Source: Acidimicrobiia bacterium (lineage in GTDB: Bacteria > Actinomycetota > Acidimicrobiia > IMCC26256 > PALSA-610). Taken from it: a DNA stretch of 64,000 bases. Position 1 is the first letter of the stretch; every line of letters starts with the position of its first letter. This document shows positions 7,871-16,517 of this stretch, in pieces. The position numbers and the translations under genes are program-made. The stretch covers positions 672,795 through 736,794 of the forward strand of contig JAOSJK010000012.1 of the NCBI GenBank assembly GCA_027494135.1, read 5' to 3'. The notes under the pieces are model-generated. The model was given only the letters and a program-made list of their open reading frames with translations. It ran no database searches and had not been told where the DNA came from.

Positions 7871-8781
7871 CTACCGCGCGTCGGGCGCCAGTCCCTCCAA
7901 CAGGTACGGGCGCCACACCTCGGCCCGCTTCTCCCAGGTCGCCTTGTCGATCGAGAAGAAGACCCGATCCCAGAAACGCCCGTCGTAGTAGTCGAAGTCC
8001 CGGAGGCGAGCCTCCTCCGTCATCACGTCGAAGCCATCACCCACATGCGAGAGGCTGTACCCCGGCACCTCGGCGTAGAGCTTGCGCATGTTCCAACGGC
8101 GCCACACGTACTCGACGAAGTGAAACATGCCGATGAACATCTCACCCCCGCCGACCGAGCGGCCGAACCGCTGGAACGCAAGGAAGCAGGTGCCGTTCTC
8201 CGGCGAGGCATCGTACGCGACCACAAGGCCCTGCGCCGCCCCCTGCTCCTTCTCCTCGACTACGAACTGGACCAGCACCCCCCATACAGCAGCTCAGCGA
8301 ACGACGCCGGTGATGGAAACGGCCCGCGGAATCGCCACCGAAACGCCGAGCGCGGCGACTGCGCAGCCTCGTACAGCAGCGGCACGTCAGCCTGCCGGAG
8401 CGGGCGCAGCCACACCGGACTCTCGATGGGAGCACCTTCGGGAGGGATCCTCAGATCGTCGGTATCGGCTGTTCCGATCCGCCTCTGCCTCACCCACTCC
8501 CACAGGTCGCCGAATGTCTCCGCCGCATCGAAGTAGGGTCGCTCGAGCCCGAAACCCATCTTCGCGATCGTCGTGAAGATGACCGCACGCTCCAACTTGG
8601 TCTCCGCGACCTCCCTCAGAGGCGTGTCAGCGCTCACCGTGCCCGGATCGACCCCACATGCACCCGCAAGCACCTCGCGGAACCGCGCCCACGAGACTGG
8701 GCTCGACGGCCCGGCAGGGATAGTGTGCTTGCCGGAAGGTAGCCCGCTCGCCGGGCGGAGGCTCGGTGGAATCTCCGTCAT
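7871..8781 (-). CDS. ACP-like domain fused to GNAT acetyltransferase, frameshifted near base 8280
   Basis: About 303 residues. Residues 30-110 look like an acyl carrier protein helical bundle (VDPGTVSADTPLREV, then a GFGLERPYFDAAETFGDLWE helix). Where ACPs carry the phosphopantetheine Ser of a DSL motif, this protein has ETKLE, so it cannot be charged in the usual way. A GNAT fold follows (VWLRPLRQADVPLLYEAA through to WRPYLLEGL), with RRWNMRKLYAEVPGY near its end. A C6 run at 8277-8283 causes the frameshift. The start ATG overlaps the stop of the lipoprotein gene by 4 nt, making it the last gene of the cargo operon. The acyl donor and target are unknown. Confidence 0.65.
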
Positions 8782-9488
8782 CCTGCCGCGAAATCCCCCG
8801 CTTGGACACCAAGTCCGAGAACCGCAACCGCCCGGCCGCCCGGCCGCTCGACGCGTAGAACGAGAGTTCCCGGACCTGTCGGGTCGGCCCCGAGCTCAAG
8901 TCCGATCTCGCGGGGTTCGTCCTCGTCAAGGGAGGGGCCGCCGCCGGGCAGCACGGTTTCGCCCTTCACATTGCGGTACGTCACCGTAAGCCGGGTCGTG
9001 CATGTGGCGCAGGCAACAGGAGACTTGTACAAGCCCGAGACCGTTCGCCCTCTGATGGCCAGAGACGGCAGGTCGGGCCCTGTCTCGGACGGGTAGCGCA
9101 AGTGCTGCAGGACCAGCCCATCTTCTTCGCCGTTCAGCGTGAACCCTGCAAGCCTGCCCTGTGGGCCGGACACCAAGATGGTGCACCCGTAGGGCCCATA
9201 CGTCGTTCGCTCGACTGTCGCATCCTCCCATCCCAGCAGCGCCCCCGAGGCCGTCACGACAGCCCGCTTCGCGTCGGCGATGTCCGAAGCCACAACCTCG
9301 CCGATCTCGGGCCAGCTAAGCCGCGTCAGCCCGCCCTGGGCACACGATTGAGCGGAAGTCATCGAGGTGACGGAAGTCGTCGATGTGGTCCCAGAGTTCG
9401 CCTTCGATCCACCGTCTCCGTTGCCCGAGCAACCGGGAAGCGCAACGAGCGCGATGGCGAGCGCGACGGGCGGTGCCGCGCCCCTCAT
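8778..9488 (-). CDS. Lipoprotein of unknown function (element cargo)
   Basis: 236 residues from ATG 9488, chosen because it puts the signal peptide (MRGAAPPVALAIALVALPGC) at the N-terminus with a lipobox ending in Cys20. A Thr/Ser-rich linker follows, then a globular part with four more Cys (SCAQGG, YGCTI, ACATCTT). The family is not recognised. Both ends overlap neighbouring genes by 4 nt (ATGA), so it is translated in step with the NlpC/P60 gene before it and the GNAT gene after it. It would sit on the outer face of the cytoplasmic membrane. Confidence 0.7.
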   Translation of the reverse strand: MRGAAPPVALAIALVALPGCSGNGDGGSKANSGTTSTTSVTSMTSAQSCAQGGLTRLSWPEIGEVVASDIADAKRAVVTASGALLGWEDATVERTTYGPYGCTILVSGPQGRLAGFTLNGEEDGLVLQHLRYPSETGPDLPSLAIRGRTVSGLYKSPVACATCTTRLTVTYRNVKGETVLPGGGPSLDEDEPREIGLELGADPTGPGTLVLRVERPGGRAVAVLGLGVQAGDFAAG

Positions 9489-10159
9489 GCCCACCCGTTG
9501 CGCGCCGCCGCAGTGTACGAGCCACTGGAGCGATAGTTGCGCGACCATACCCCGGTACCCCTCGCTTCGTCTTTCGCCTCGAACATGTAGTCAGTGCCGT
9601 CGCCGTTCACCTGATACACCAGCCCGACGTGCCCGGTCGAGGCGAACACATCCATGAACGTCGCGTCCTGATTGGCGACCGTCTTCCACGCAGTAGTCGC
9701 CGATCGGTAGCTCGAAGCCTGGTAGGGGCCGTGGATGAAGTAGAGGTTGTGATAGATCGTGAACGCGGTCGTGTCCGCGCTGGTGATTCCCCAGGTCTTG
9801 AACACGAGCCCCGAGCAGTCCGGGCCTTCCCCACGAGGAGAAAACGTCTCCTCCTGCTCATTCGGGGAGTCGTCCGTCTCGTTGTTGTTCCAACAGCCGC
9901 CACCCCAGTGATATCCCTCATTCACGGCCGAGTAGTTCCGCAGGAACATGTCGCCCTTGGTCTGCGGCGGGTAGGAGGACCCACCCGTGAACCAGCAGTT
10001 GTCGCCGGCCCAGTCTGCCTCTGCCGGGGCGGCGCCGGCGACGACCATCGCACCGCTCGCAAGAAGCGCAGCGCCCACCCCCAGGGTCCGCTTGCCGGTG
10101 CTCTCGACGGCACGTCCTGAACGGCGATGTCCGATGCCTTTGCGCCGCCGGTAGCTCAC
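9485..10159 (-). CDS. Secreted NlpC/P60-like peptidoglycan hydrolase
   Basis: 224 residues. A basic, possibly TAT-like N-terminus (MSYRRRKGIGHRR) leads into a hydrophobic segment and an AAPAEA cleavage site. The catalytic region has GPDCSGLVFKTWG, the DCSGL Cys motif of NlpC/P60 peptidases, and about 70 residues later STGHVGLVYQ, which supplies the His. Such enzymes cut stem peptides of the cell wall. An Asn/Cys/Trp-rich segment after the signal (NNNETDD) is unusual. Start is GTG 10159, overlapping the previous gene by 4 nt. In a mobile element it could help transfer through the wall or act on neighbours; this is inference. Confidence 0.72.
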   Translation of the reverse strand: MSYRRRKGIGHRRSGRAVESTGKRTLGVGAALLASGAMVVAGAAPAEADWAGDNCWFTGGSSYPPQTKGDMFLRNYSAVNEGYHWGGGCWNNNETDDSPNEQEETFSPRGEGPDCSGLVFKTWGITSADTTAFTIYHNLYFIHGPYQASSYRSATTAWKTVANQDATFMDVFASTGHVGLVYQVNGDGTDYMFEAKDEARGTGVWSRNYRSSGSYTAAARNGWA

Positions 10160-11091
10160 AGACCCACCTCCACGATCGTGTAGCTGCCATCATCGAGACG
10201 GCTCTGGTAGAGCCTCCCGTCGACGAACCGGAACCGCCCGCGGGGCGACGTCTCTGCCGCCGCGGACTCCGGCAGCACCGTGACGGAAGCGATCTTGCCG
10301 TCTTCCAGCTGCAGGACAGCGAACACCGAGACGTGCCCGGTCGCCGTGTCCCCGTACATCGCCTGGACGACCAGCCCCCCGCCTGCCTCATCAAGATGAG
10401 CGACGTGAAGCGCTCCCTGGTTGAGACCGCCGCCCCGCAAGCTCACAACCCTTGCCGCCGCGCCGGCAGAATCGATCACAGCGAGACGAGTCTCATCCGG
10501 ACGGACCGAGACCCGAAGATCCCTCCCACCGTCGGAGCTGCCAGCCCAGTTGCCAAGGAGCACGGCCTGCTCTTCAGGCGCGAGCACCGCGCGGTCGCCC
10601 GCTCGCACAACGAGACGCCACTCCTGTTGCGGGCCCTCGAGTGCCCAGACCCCGGCGGCGTCCCGCCCGAGCCCACCGGCGATTGCGTTGCCGAGCCTGG
10701 CGCTGTCGAGCAAGACACCGTCGGTGGTGAACAGCTTCACAACTGCGGCGGGCGCCTCCTCGAACACAACGACATCACCTACTGCCGTGAAACGCACATC
10801 CGAGATCCCAGCGCTGATCTCTACGGGCACGACGCGACGGCCCCCGTTCGCGTCGACGAGTACGAGCCGTCGATTGGCCTGATCGACAACAACAACCGAA
10901 CCGTCTTCGGCAACGTCGAACGAGGCCGGACCCACCGGTGTCTCTCCGGCGAAGTCCATGCCGAACGACGATTCGCCCGGACCCCACGGCCCTACGACGA
11001 CGGGGGCCGCGCTTGCCGAACCGGCCAGAGCTGCAGTCAGATCCGGGAGCGCGATATCGACACGGGATGGGCCCTCGTTCCCAACAGTCAA
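10156..11091 (-). CDS. Beta-propeller-like protein (element cargo)
   Basis: 311 residues with repeated short strand patterns (SFDVAEDGSVVVVDQANRRL, ISDVRFTAVGDVVVFEE, GLGRDAAGVWALEG, RPDETRLAVIDSAG). These are the usual look of six- or seven-bladed propellers that bind peptides or sugars. No signal peptide is visible in this frame; the start is a TTG overlapping the stop of the lipoprotein gene before it (TTGA). The two could once have been one exported polypeptide: a lipid-anchored Ig-like part followed by a propeller. Function unknown. Confidence 0.6.
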   Translation of the reverse strand: MTVGNEGPSRVDIALPDLTAALAGSASAAPVVVGPWGPGESSFGMDFAGETPVGPASFDVAEDGSVVVVDQANRRLVLVDANGGRRVVPVEISAGISDVRFTAVGDVVVFEEAPAAVVKLFTTDGVLLDSARLGNAIAGGLGRDAAGVWALEGPQQEWRLVVRAGDRAVLAPEEQAVLLGNWAGSSDGGRDLRVSVRPDETRLAVIDSAGAAARVVSLRGGGLNQGALHVAHLDEAGGGLVVQAMYGDTATGHVSVFAVLQLEDGKIASVTVLPESAAAETSPRGRFRFVDGRLYQSRLDDGSYTIVEVGL

Positions 11092-11633
11092 CTCGAATGC
11101 ACGGTGACCCGCAGGCGGCCACCGACTTGTGGTTCCCCCGTCGAGAGCTCCACCCAGTACTCGACGGCAGTCGCTCCGTCCGGGACCTCCAACGTCGCTG
11201 CGAGCAGACCGGAGCCGAGCTGCTCGACGAGCGGGACATCCCCCTTGGTCGTGTCGGCCCGCCAGTGGAGGAGCCCGGTGTAGGCACAGGTCTCCCCTTC
11301 GCTCGGGCAGGAACTGGGCCCGAACGCCAACGTGACCCTCTCCCCGGGAAAGGCGACCGAGGGCTGAGAGTGGGATATCAGGCCTGATTCGGTGAAACCC
11401 TTGGCATCAGCAAGCGAGTCGCCGGCGGCACCGCTCTCTCCGCCCGCCCGGGCTCCTGCCGACACCGAACGTTCACCCGGCCCGACCGTAGAGCAGGACG
11501 CAGTCGAAAATGAGATCACCAAGATAGCGCCCCACAGCCTCCGTACAGATCGTACCGTACTCGGAGAACCTGGAACGGCAGTCTCGCCGAGGCGCGGCCG
11601 GCCGAAGAACCGGTGGCGGGTCACATGGTCCAT
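11088..11633 (-). CDS. Lipoprotein with Ig-like domain, first gene of cargo operon
   Basis: 181 residues. A signal segment RLWGAILVISFSTASC ends in a lipobox Cys near residue 47, so the first 28 residues may not be translated and an internal start is possible. The mature part has a Gly/Ala/Ser linker and beta strands (RVTLAFGPSSC, TAVEYWVELSTGE, GGRLRVTV) with a Cys pair. It is the first of five minus-strand genes joined by 4-nt overlaps, so the promoter should lie in the 11.6-12.4 kb gap. Confidence 0.62.
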   Translation of the reverse strand: MDHVTRHRFFGRPRLGETAVPGSPSTVRSVRRLWGAILVISFSTASCSTVGPGERSVSAGARAGGESGAAGDSLADAKGFTESGLISHSQPSVAFPGERVTLAFGPSSCPSEGETCAYTGLLHWRADTTKGDVPLVEQLGSGLLAATLEVPDGATAVEYWVELSTGEPQVGGRLRVTVHSS

Positions 11634-12380
11634 CGTGAACCTCCCGACCAGCGACTACTCGCTCAAGATGTATGCAGACTACGCCCCCCGAGCCCGGTCA
11701 ATAGGTATCGACTGGCATTGCTCTTCGCGAATCGTCTGGCTCGTACCGTGGTCGCCGAGAGACCGCCGCTCTCGTTGGTGCCCCGTTCGAGCGGTGGGGT
11801 TTGGGAGCGGAGGCGCGGGCCTGAGGTGCCGGGAGTGTTCTTAGGGGAGCCCTCCGATCATCGGCGGGGTGCGCGGCTGCGAGGGTCGCGAGCGTGGGCT
11901 CTCACGCGGGCGGCCCGCGGCGGAACACGAGCGCTGCTGGCCTCCATGCCTGTCTGCACGCGCCGTCGGTCGTCTGCCTGCACTACCTGCTGTTGAGCGA
12001 TTCACCACTTCCACAGGAGTTGTCTCGAACTCGACGACCTCGACAGCCGTCAAGTTCCCAGAACCCCTGTACCGCGTCAGAGATCCGTCACGCCCCGCTC
12101 ATTTCCGAAGCGCCGAACAGACCCGACGTTGCTCAGCACCGCCGAATGGCCCAGCGTCGGCACGCCCCGTCGGCACCGAACCCGAGCTCGCGTTGACGTC
12201 TGTCAAGAGAGCCCACGCCCCTGCACTCTTCGAGAGTGCAGAGCTCGCGCTGGCGTTGAGCGTCGGTGGACGTTGCACGGCTGTCTGCACGGCGCTCTGC
12301 ACAAGGACCCTGCACGAGGCGCCCGCTGTCGCCTACGCGGATCGTCCGTAGGACGGGCCACACCCCCTTGTCGCGGTCGC
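11634..12380. other. Long non-coding gap inside the element
   Basis: About 750 bp between the cargo operon and the mobilisation genes. Open frames exist on both strands but have no codon pattern, start signal or family likeness that I can support. It should hold the promoter of the leftward cargo operon and perhaps the transfer origin together with the repeats that follow. Confidence 0.4.
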
Positions 12381-12487
12381 CGTTGAGGCTCGCGTTGAGG
12401 TCGGACCGGTCGCGTTGAGGTAGTTCAACGCGCTTCTTCTTCTCGTTGAGGGCCCCGTTGAGGTTCGCGTTGAGGTTCGCGTTGAGG
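12381..12487. repeat. Iteron-like CGTTGAGG direct repeats
   Basis: Seven copies of CGTTGAGG at 12381, 12393, 12413, 12444, 12456, 12468 and 12480. The last four are phased exactly 12 bp apart with GTTCG or GCCC spacers, and an inverted TTCAACGCG lies between the groups. They end 50 bp before the excisionase gene and 290 bp before the relaxase gene. Iterons of a replication origin, accessory sites of an oriT, or excisionase-binding sites are all possible. Confidence 0.55.
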
Positions 12488-12537
12488 GTGCGCCGATGAT
12501 CGGGGCCCGACCGACGAGCAGGAGGTTCGAAGCAGCG

Positions 12538-12768
12538 ATGAGCACGACGCATGATTCTCGGATTGTCAGCCTGACTGTGAGCGTGACCGAGGCCGCAGAG
12601 CTCCTCGGGGTCGGCCGCACCCTCGCCTACGACCTCGTGGCGCGCGGGGTACTGCCCTCGGTGCGCCTCGGGCGGCGGGTCGTGATCCCGCGACACGCCC
12701 TCGATGAGCTCCTCACTGTGGTCCCCACCGACATCGTGGCGAGCGCCGACATAGACGCTGGCCGGTAG
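12538..12768 (+). CDS. Excisionase-like helix-turn-helix protein
   Basis: 76 residues from ATG 12538, which has AGGAGG 11 nt upstream; a longer frame from 12496 lacks such a signal. The sequence VTEAAELLGVGRTLAYDLVA, then RLGRRVVIPRHALDELL, is the winged HTH of the excisionase/MerR-like (HTH_17) family. It would bend DNA at the attachment sites and steer the integrase toward excision, or regulate the mobilisation genes. It stands just before the relaxase gene. Confidence 0.8.
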   Translation: MSTTHDSRIVSLTVSVTEAAELLGVGRTLAYDLVARGVLPSVRLGRRVVIPRHALDELLTVVPTDIVASADIDAGR

Positions 12769-12775
12769 GCCGGCG

Positions 12776-15345
12776 GTGCTGGGGATCGCGTCGCTCGCGA
12801 CCGGCGGGGCCGAGTACTACCTGGAAGCAGTCGCTGCGGGCCGGGAGGACTACTACCTCGGCTCGGGGAAGCACCCGGCGTCTGGGCGGGCCGCGACGCT
12901 GAGACCCTAGGCCTGGCCGGCGAGGTCGACGCCGACGATCTACGGGCGCTGCTCGACGGTGACGACCCGGTGAGTGGTGTCCGGCTGGCCCGGACCCGCA
13001 AAGGCCGCACACCCGGGTTCGACCTGACGTTCTCCGCACCGAAATCAGTCTCGATCCTCCATGCGCTCGCCACACCCGACATCTCACGGGCGGTCCGTGC
13101 CGCCCATGATCGGGCGGTCGCCGAGGCGCTCGGCTGGCTCGAAGCCAACGCGTGTGTGGTCCGGCGCGGCGCGGGCGGGACCGACGTCCACGCCGGTGAC
13201 GGGTTCGTCGCTGCGGGGGTTCAGGCATCGCACCAGCCGTGCGGGCGACCCGCACCTGCACACCCATCTCCTCGTAGCGAACCTGACACGCGGCCCTGAC
13301 GGGCACTGGTCCGCTCCCGACGCACGCCGGTTCTGGGCGTTTGGGAACACCGCCAGCTACCTCTACGAAGCGGTGCTGCGCCATGAGCTGACCGTCCGCC
13401 TCGGTGTCGAGTTCGGACCGATCACCCATGGGATCGGCGATCTGGCCGGTATCGGCCGGGAGTGCATAGCGACGTTCTCGCAGCGTCGCGCCCAGATCCT
13501 CGAACGCCTCGATGACCTCGGGCTCGACTCCGCTCGCGCCGCCCAGTACGCGACGCTCGACACCCGCGACCCGAAGATCGCGTTCGACCTCGAGGAGCTA
13601 CGGGCCGACTGGGTCGACATCGCAGCCGACTTCGACATCACCCCCGGCACGCTCGGCGCGCTCACCCACCAGGCCAGACCCGAACCCCTCACCGAAGAGG
13701 AGGTAGAGCGAACGATCGGTGGTCTCGTCTCCGACGCCGGGCTCACCGCGAACGCATCGACGTTCGATCGTCGCCACGTACTACGCGCCTGGTGTGAACA
13801 CTCCCGACAAGGCGCAACAATCGAGCAGCTCGAACAGCTCGCCGGCCGGACCCTCACTTACCCCCAGATCGTCGAGCTCGCAGCCACCGCAACCACAGCG
13901 ATGCGCCGAGATGACCGGCGGCCCATGCGTGCCCCCGCGCTCGGTTCTCGCTACACCACCCAGGCGCTGCTAGACCTCGAACAGCACATCCTCGACCTCG
14001 CCGAACATCAAGCGACCGCCCGCGCCGCGATCGCCGGGCCGAGCCTCGTCGAGACCGCTATCCGCCGGCGGTCCCTCAACGGCGAACAGGCCGAGATGGT
14101 CCGTACCCTCACGCGTGCCGGTCGTGGAATCGAGATCGTGATCGCTCCCGCCGGATCGGGCAAGACCTACGCGCTCGGTGCCGCCAGCGACGCCTGGCAC
14201 ACCGCCGGCTACCAGGTGATCGGTTGCGCGCTCGCGGCCCGCACAGCACAACAGCTCCAACACGACACCGCCATCCCTCAACCACGATCGCGTCACTACA
14301 CGCCCGGCTCCGGCAAGGATGGACGTTCCCGCCTAACAGTGTCCTGGTGATCGACGAGGCCGGAATGGCCGGCACCCGGACCCTCGCACCACTCATCACC
14401 GCCGCTGTGGCAGCCAGAGCGAAAGTTGTCCTCGCCGGTGATACCCGCCAGCTCTCCGAGATCGACGCCGGAGGACTCGTCCGCGCACTCGACCACCAGC
14501 TCGCCGGCATCCACCTCACCCACAACCGGCGACAGCACCAACCCTGGGAACGCGCCGCCCTCACCCAACTACGCACAGGAGCCGTGAAACGCTCCCTCGA
14601 CGCGTACCTCGCACACGACCGCGTCACCACCGCCCCAACCGCACGCGCCCTACGCGCCCAGCTCGCCGGCGACTACGTCGCCGCGTACCGCAACGGCGAA
14701 CAAGTACTCATGCTCGCCACCCGCCGCAGCGACGTCAACGACCTCAACCGGCGCGCCCGCTGCCTCCTCGCCGACCAACACACATTCACCGGCCCCGTCC
14801 TGTACATCGGCGGGAAACCATTCCAGACAGGCGAACGGATCATCTGCACCCGCAACCAGCATCGTCTCGGCATCACCAACGGCACCACCGCCACCATCAC
14901 CAGCGTCGAGCCCGACGAGCGCAGCATCACCGCGCTCACCGACGGCGGCTCGATTCTCACGCTCCCCGCCCGCTACATCGACGCCGGACACGTCCAACAC
15001 GGCTACGCCACCACCATCCACAAAGCCCAAGGCCAGACCCTCGACCGCGCATACATCCTCACCACCGGCCTCAACCGCGAATCTGGCTACACCGCACTAT
15101 CACGCGGACGCAAAGAGAACCGGCTCTACACCATCGCCGTCGACAACGAACATGACCACGGCCACACCCACACGCCCGACCCCATCGACGACCTCCAACA
15201 CAACCTCACCACCACCACCGCCCAAGAGCTCGCCACCCACTACCGCCAGCCCACCACACCAACCCAAGGCCCCGAACCCGACCTCCGGGCCCGACCTCGG
15301 CATCGACCTCTGAACTACTACAGGCCGCGATCGTTGGTTGCGTAG
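12776..15345 (+). CDS. MobF-family relaxase/helicase, three frameshifts
   Basis: Read across three one-base indels (near 12883, 13218 and 14280), this is a TrwC/TraA-like protein of about 856 residues. The N-terminal relaxase has GGAEYYLEA and REDYYLGSG (Tyr region), FDLTFSAPKSVSIL, and the three-His motif GDPHLHTHLLVANL. The helicase part has Walker A IAPAGSGKTYALG, Walker B VLVIDEAGMAG, GDTRQLSEIDAGG, and a UvrD-like C-terminus with YATTIHKAQGQTLDRAY and YTALSRGR. It would nick oriT and unwind the transferred strand. The start is probably GTG 12776, 7 bp after the excisionase stop. The 3' end overlaps the convergent integrase gene by 28 bp. Confidence 0.85.
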
Positions 15346-16427
15346 TCGAGCGCGTCGGCGAGGCCGTCGGCGACATCTCGATCGGGAGCCTCGAGCGCGT
15401 GCGCGTAGGCGCGCAGCGTCATCGCAGCGTCCGCATGACCGAGACGGCCTGCGACCGTGCGGACATCGTGACCATGGCTGATCGCGGTCGTGGCCGACCA
15501 ATGCCGAAGGTCGTGCAGCCGCCAGGATCGATCGACTCCCGACAACTTGCGTGATCGCTCCCACCACCCCGATACTCGGGCCGGCGACGGAGGCAGCGCA
15601 TCATCGCCGAATACGTACGGACTGCACTCGCCTCGACGGTCGCGCTCGGCGACGAATAGCTCGATGGTCTGCTCATCGAGGTGCACGAGTCGGCGGTTGG
15701 CCGTCTTCGTCTCGCCGTCGGTGTACTCGGGGGCGCCGAGATGATCGTCGGATCGCTGGGTAATGACCTGACTGTCGATTCGGAGCCTCGTGCCTTCGAG
15801 ATCATCCCAGCGCAGTGCCGCGAGCTCGGCTCGCCGTGCGCCCGTGACTGCGGCAAGTCGAACCACGAGCTCGGCGGCGGGCCCGATCGAGCGGGCGGCG
15901 TCGAGAACCGCTCGCATCTCCTCTGCCGACATCGCTTCGCGCCCAGCTTGCTTGCGCTGCTTCAGACGGGCCTTCGCCGCGACGTTGACCGACAGCCACT
16001 CCCAGCGCACCGCGAACTCCAATGCCGCTCGAAGCACCGAATGACGATTCACGATCGCTGCCTCGCCGATACCCGACGACCGCAAGCTCAGATGCCAGCG
16101 CTCGACATCAGCGACGCTGATGCGCGCGAGCGGCACGCGAGCGATCGAGTCGGAAGCAATCAGCGCGACCCGGCTGCGTTGATCGCGACGGGTCGAGACC
16201 GCCCATGTCGGGTCGCTCGCTTCGACCCAGGCGTTCAACGCGTCAGCGACGAGCCGCCGGGCCGGAGCCGCCGGCGGCTTCGCCTCGAGCTGCGCCGCGA
16301 CGTGGAGGGCGTCGCGCTTGCCGCCTCGCACGGTGCGGCTGACTTGGGTCGGGCGTCCGGCGGCGTCCCTGCCCGTGAAGACCCTGACTTCCCAGACACC
16401 TGGCTTCTTCTCACGCACGGTTGCCAC
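15318..16427 (-). CDS. Tyrosine recombinase (site-specific integrase)
   Basis: 369 residues. An N-terminal AP2-like arm-binding region (KKPGVWEVRVFTGRD) precedes a SAM-like core-binding domain. The catalytic domain is complete: Arg in TGARRAELAALRW, Lys in GETKTANRRLVHL, HDLRH, and LGHADAAMTLRAYAH with the nucleophile Tyr. The gene reads away from the dehydrogenase and starts 91 bp from the right att core, the usual place for a phage- or ICE-type integrase. The 3' end of a protein-coding gene as target is less common than a tRNA gene. Confidence 0.93.
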   Translation of the reverse strand: MATVREKKPGVWEVRVFTGRDAAGRPTQVSRTVRGGKRDALHVAAQLEAKPPAAPARRLVADALNAWVEASDPTWAVSTRRDQRSRVALIASDSIARVPLARISVADVERWHLSLRSSGIGEAAIVNRHSVLRAALEFAVRWEWLSVNVAAKARLKQRKQAGREAMSAEEMRAVLDAARSIGPAAELVVRLAAVTGARRAELAALRWDDLEGTRLRIDSQVITQRSDDHLGAPEYTDGETKTANRRLVHLDEQTIELFVAERDRRGECSPYVFGDDALPPSPARVSGWWERSRKLSGVDRSWRLHDLRHWSATTAISHGHDVRTVAGRLGHADAAMTLRAYAHALEAPDRDVADGLADALDYATNDRGL

Positions 16428-16451
16428 GTTCGTGAGTGTAGCCTCGGGCTA

Positions 16452-16473
16452 GTAGGGATGCAGTAGGGATAGG
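16452..16473 (+). repeat. GTAGGGATG arm-type repeats at the right end of the element
   Basis: Two units, GTAGGGATGCA and GTAGGGATAGG, 11 bp apart (16452, 16463), between the integrase start and the right att core. They match the repeats at the left end (7613) and beside cores B and C. Confidence 0.6.
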
Positions 16474-16517
16474 CCCGGATTCGGCGACACTCGGCGGACG
16501 CCGACGGACTCCGAGAA

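Noticed and set aside
12133..12696. Minus-strand protein with LNANLNANLNG repeats
   Set aside because: The peptide repeat is only the reading of the CGTTGAGG DNA repeats and the frame overlaps the well-supported excisionase gene; no start signal or homology pattern.
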